A stretch of 7,632 nt of DNA from an uncultured Lachnospiraceae bacterium. Lineage in GTDB: Bacteria; Bacillota; Clostridia; Lachnospirales; Lachnospiraceae. The notes beneath the pieces were generated by a model. That model was not told where the DNA came from, did not search any database, and was given only the letters and a program-made list of their open reading frames with translations. The translations under genes were made by a program, and so were the position numbers. The first letter of the stretch is position 1. Each line of letters opens with the position of its first letter. This document shows positions 4,947-7,632 of the stretch, one piece after another. The stretch spans positions 26,707 through 34,338 of the forward strand of contig CAJUBP010000045.1 in NCBI GenBank assembly GCA_910584585.1, written 5' to 3'.

Positions 4947-6701
4947 ATGGAACACGTTTCTTTACTGATCAAAAACGCAAATGTATTTAACTCGTATTTG
5001 AAAAAATTTATTCTGGCAGACGTATCTGTCTTAGAGGGGAAATTTTATTATATTGACCGCAAACAAACTATGCCTTTTCAGGCGGACAAGGTTCTGGACG
5101 CCGAAAGCATGTATATGCTTCCAGGTTTAACAGATATCCATATGCATATTGAAAGCTCCATGATGACGCCTGAGCCCTTTGGAAATTGTCTGGCAGGGTA
5201 TGGCGTGACCACCATCGTATCTGAACCGCACGAAATGGCAAATGTGAAAGGCGTACGCGGTATTTTAGAAATGATTTCCGCGGCGCAGAACGCTCCCATC
5301 GACATTTTTTACGGCATCCCAAGCAGCGTGCCTTCCACAAATGAAACGTTGGAAACAACAGGCGGCGTCATTGACTGCGCTGCCATGAAGCATTTGCTGG
5401 CGGAAAAAGACGTAGTCTGTGTAGGCGAAATCATGAACTACCGGGAAATCATTCGGGATAATAAGCTGGAAATCATGAAATTCCTTGACTATCTGCGCGA
5501 AGAACATCCTGATTATGTAATCGAAGGCCACTGCCCTTCTCTTCTCGATCTGGAACTTGCAAAATTCCTGTATCTCGGAATCAATGGAGATCATACAGAA
5601 CACACCCTGGAAGAAGTAAAGCAGCGCATAGAAAACGGCATGTTTTTTGAAATCCAGCACAAAATGCTGAAACCGGAAGTTTTGGCATACATTGCTGAAA
5701 ATCAGTTATATGAATACTGCTGCTTCGTTACAGACGACACAATGACGGATGTCCTTTACGAAAAAGGACAGCTCAACTATGTGGTAGAGCAGGCAGTCAA
5801 AGCCGGATTTCCATTAGAGCAGGCGCTTTACTGCGCCACTTACACTCCGTGCCAGCGTATGCATCTGTACGACCGGGGCGTTATTGCGCCTGGAAAAATA
5901 GCTGATTTCCAGCTATTGAAAGACCCGGCCGTGTTGAAACCAGACTATGTATACAAAAATGGTTTAAAGATTTTTTCAGCGGAACAAAAGGCTCCTTTAT
6001 CCGGCAAAGATTGCCAGGATCATTATGCTTTTCCGGATGATTTTTACCATAGCGTACAGATTCCGGAATTGAATCTGGATCATTTTCAAATTCCAGTGCC
6101 TGCTGATTTTCACCCTGGCTGCACAGAAGCAATTGTGCGTGTCATGGAGATACACTCCAACCGAACCCAAACTTCTGAAAAACTGGTAACGATGCCTGTG
6201 AAAAATCAATGCCTGGACTGGCAGGGAACCGGCTGTCTTCTGGCCATGGTAATTGAACGCCACGGGAAAAACGGAAATATCGGCTATGGATTTATCACAG
6301 GAGCCGGATTGAAAACCGGAACTGCCGCCACCACTTATTTCCACGACCACCATAATCTGTTTGTTGCCGGCGATCGTCCTTCTGACATGCTCATGGCAGT
6401 CAACCGCCTGAAGGAATTGCAGGGCGGAATCCTGACCGTCAGGGATGGTAAAATCCTCTCCGAACTGGCCCTTCCCGTCTGCGGCATTCTTTCAGAAAAA
6501 AGCGTAGAAGCAACCGCCCTTTCTCTGAAAGCAGTCCGTGAAAGCCTGGAAAGCTTAGGCTATGAACATATGAATCCCATTATGTCTCTCGGAACACTTG
6601 GCCTGCCGGTAAGTCCCGCGCTGAAATTAACGGATAAAGGATTGATTGATGTAAAAAAAGGCGCTGTTACAAATTTAATTGTATCACCGGTTATTCCTTA
6701 A
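4947..6701 (+). CDS. ade: Adenine deaminase family metal-dependent amidohydrolase
   Basis: Expected to deaminate adenine to hypoxanthine and ammonia in the cytoplasm, feeding salvage or nitrogen supply. The 584 residues match family length. An N-terminal beta-rich segment leads to the metallo-hydrolase barrel: PGLTDIHMHIESSMMTPE with H65 and H67, VSEPHEMANV (92-100), GEIMNY with E161, EGHCPSL with H195, GDHTEH with H216, and the metal-site acid in TDD (263-264). The barrel closes with DRGVIAPGKIADFQLL (309-324). The adenine-deaminase C-terminal domain covers about 400-584, with HDHHN (466-470), VNRLKELQGGILTVRDGKI and a closing KLTDKGLIDV. Predicted metal ligands are intact, but motifs usually read as DDRHPDDL and REGSAA are DDTMTDVL and IQHKML here, so a variant substrate is possible. 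GAGGG (4934-4938) lies 8 bases before ATG. The 3' end overlaps the opposite gene by 18 bp. Confidence 0.88.
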   Translation: MEHVSLLIKNANVFNSYLKKFILADVSVLEGKFYYIDRKQTMPFQADKVLDAESMYMLPGLTDIHMHIESSMMTPEPFGNCLAGYGVTTIVSEPHEMANVKGVRGILEMISAAQNAPIDIFYGIPSSVPSTNETLETTGGVIDCAAMKHLLAEKDVVCVGEIMNYREIIRDNKLEIMKFLDYLREEHPDYVIEGHCPSLLDLELAKFLYLGINGDHTEHTLEEVKQRIENGMFFEIQHKMLKPEVLAYIAENQLYEYCCFVTDDTMTDVLYEKGQLNYVVEQAVKAGFPLEQALYCATYTPCQRMHLYDRGVIAPGKIADFQLLKDPAVLKPDYVYKNGLKIFSAEQKAPLSGKDCQDHYAFPDDFYHSVQIPELNLDHFQIPVPADFHPGCTEAIVRVMEIHSNRTQTSEKLVTMPVKNQCLDWQGTGCLLAMVIERHGKNGNIGYGFITGAGLKTGTAATTYFHDHHNLFVAGDRPSDMLMAVNRLKELQGGILTVRDGKILSELALPVCGILSEKSVEATALSLKAVRESLESLGYEHMNPIMSLGTLGLPVSPALKLTDKGLIDVKKGAVTNLIVSPVIP

Positions 6702-7632
6702 TTCCGCACCACTGTCAGGCTTCCATTTTCGGCTGCTCAAAATACAGACAGTTTCTATATTTGCTGTAAACGGAAACATATCCACACAGCAAATCCGCTC
6801 CGCCTGATACCCGCCCTCCCACAGCGCCTCCAAATCCCTGGCCAGGCTGGTAGGCTTACAGGAAATATAAATCATCTTCTTCACGCCGTAACGGATGATT
6901 CGCTGCAACGCCCTGGGATGAATCCCCTCCCGGGGCGGATCCAGTACGATAAAATCCGGTTTGTCTTCAATCTGATCCAGCGCTTTTAGCACATCCCCGG
7001 CAATAAACTCACAGTTCTCCAGACGGTTCAGCTTCGCATTCTTTCTTGCGGCTTCCACCGCCTCTTCCACGATCTCCACACCGATGACCTTTTTCGCCAC
7101 AGGCGCAAGAATCTGGGCAATTGTCCCTGTTCCGCTGTACAGATCATAGACAACCTTTCCGTCTCCGGCGTCTGCAATGTATTCTCTGGCTGCCGAATAT
7201 AAAACCTCGGCGCCCAGGGAATTGGTCTGAAAAAAAGAGAAGGGGGAAATCTGAAAACGCAGCCCCAGCAGTTCCTCATAAAAATAATCCTGCCCATACA
7301 AAATCCTGGTTCCTTGATCCATCACAGCATCTGCCAGGCTGTCGTTATGGGTATTCAAAATTCCCACTATCTTTCCATCCAGTTTCAATCCCAGAAGCGC
7401 ATCCCGAAATCCTGCCAGCAGCTGTTCTTCCGCTTCCCCATCAATCTGGGTGGTCGTCACCAAATCCACCAGAATCTCCCCCGTTTTTGCTCCTTTGCGC
7501 ACCAGGAGATGGCGCAGATACCCTGTATGGCGCATTTTGTGATAATAGGGAATTCCTTTGCGCCCCTCTGTATCCGCGAAATTGCCTCTCTCCTGGAGTG
7601 ATTCTTCCTGAGATTTACGTTCCTCCTCTGCG
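6684..7632 (-). CDS. 23S rRNA (uracil-C5)-methyltransferase RlmD/RumA family, 5'-truncated by window edge
   Basis: Methylates C5 of a uridine in 23S rRNA using S-adenosylmethionine. About 315 residues are visible and the frame is still open at the right edge, so the N-terminal part, where a TRAM domain and an iron-sulfur cluster often lie, is unseen. Numbered from the internal Met at 7535: GYLRHLLVRKG near the visible start, SFFQTNSLGAEVLY (100-113), SAM-binding DLYSGTGTIA (131-140), DPPREG (199-204), catalytic Cys226 in YISCKPTSLARDL, and VDMFPFTANIETV with catalytic-base E261. All are family hallmarks. Residues before LRH are a charged stretch rich in Glu, Gln and Arg. That Met is internal to the family fold and not the true start. 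RlmD, RlmCD and TrmFO-unrelated TrmA-like members cannot be separated without the N-terminus. The stop lies inside the convergent deaminase gene. Confidence 0.93.
   Translation of the reverse strand, partial: AEEERKSQEESLQERGNFADTEGRKGIPYYHKMRHTGYLRHLLVRKGAKTGEILVDLVTTTQIDGEAEEQLLAGFRDALLGLKLDGKIVGILNTHNDSLADAVMDQGTRILYGQDYFYEELLGLRFQISPFSFFQTNSLGAEVLYSAAREYIADAGDGKVVYDLYSGTGTIAQILAPVAKKVIGVEIVEEAVEAARKNAKLNRLENCEFIAGDVLKALDQIEDKPDFIVLDPPREGIHPRALQRIIRYGVKKMIYISCKPTSLARDLEALWEGGYQAERICCVDMFPFTANIETVCILSSRKWKPDSGAELRNNR

Noticed and set aside
5265..5660. Minus-strand open frame of 131 codons
   Set aside because: It is antisense to the deaminase barrel, which has clear motifs throughout; no independent sign of coding.

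Overview
The window looks like chromosome of an anaerobic, spore-forming Firmicute, most likely a Lachnospiraceae-type clostridium. The reasons are a full-length Spo0A with its own 0A-box-rich control region, strong AGGAGG ribosome binding sites, middling GC content, and gut-clostridial-style proteins. The genus is not determined. I see no mobile element, CRISPR array, tRNA or rRNA. All genes appear intact apart from the two cut by the window edges.

Left part, minus strand (1-2560): transcription runs right to left. A 334-bp regulatory region (2227-2560) holds a terminator-like hairpin for the preceding gene, three exact 0A boxes plus one near-match, and candidate sigma-A and sigma-H promoters. 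It drives spo0A, the master regulator of sporulation. Sixteen bases after the spo0A stop comes glgA, glycogen synthase, which is cut at its 3' end by the left edge. The two probably share a transcript, which would tie glycogen (granulose) storage to entry into sporulation.

Middle part (2561-6701): a LysR-type regulator on the minus strand faces a two-gene plus-strand operon, a purine permease of the AzgA/PbuG type followed 12 bases later by an adenine-deaminase-family enzyme. Together these look like a purine (adenine) uptake and deamination module under a dedicated regulator. The shared intergenic region contains a near-perfect tandem duplication of 38 bp and two opposing promoters whose -10 elements overlap. 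No purine riboswitch was recognised.

Right part (6684-7632): a minus-strand 23S rRNA uracil-C5 methyltransferase (RlmD/RumA family), cut at its 5' end by the right edge. Its stop lies inside the 3' end of the deaminase gene, an 18-bp tail-to-tail overlap.

I did not find a clearly undescribed system. The most unusual signals are the 38-bp duplication, which copies both a possible operator and the regulator's Shine-Dalgarno, the spo0A-glgA linkage, and apparent departures from family motifs in both purine proteins.
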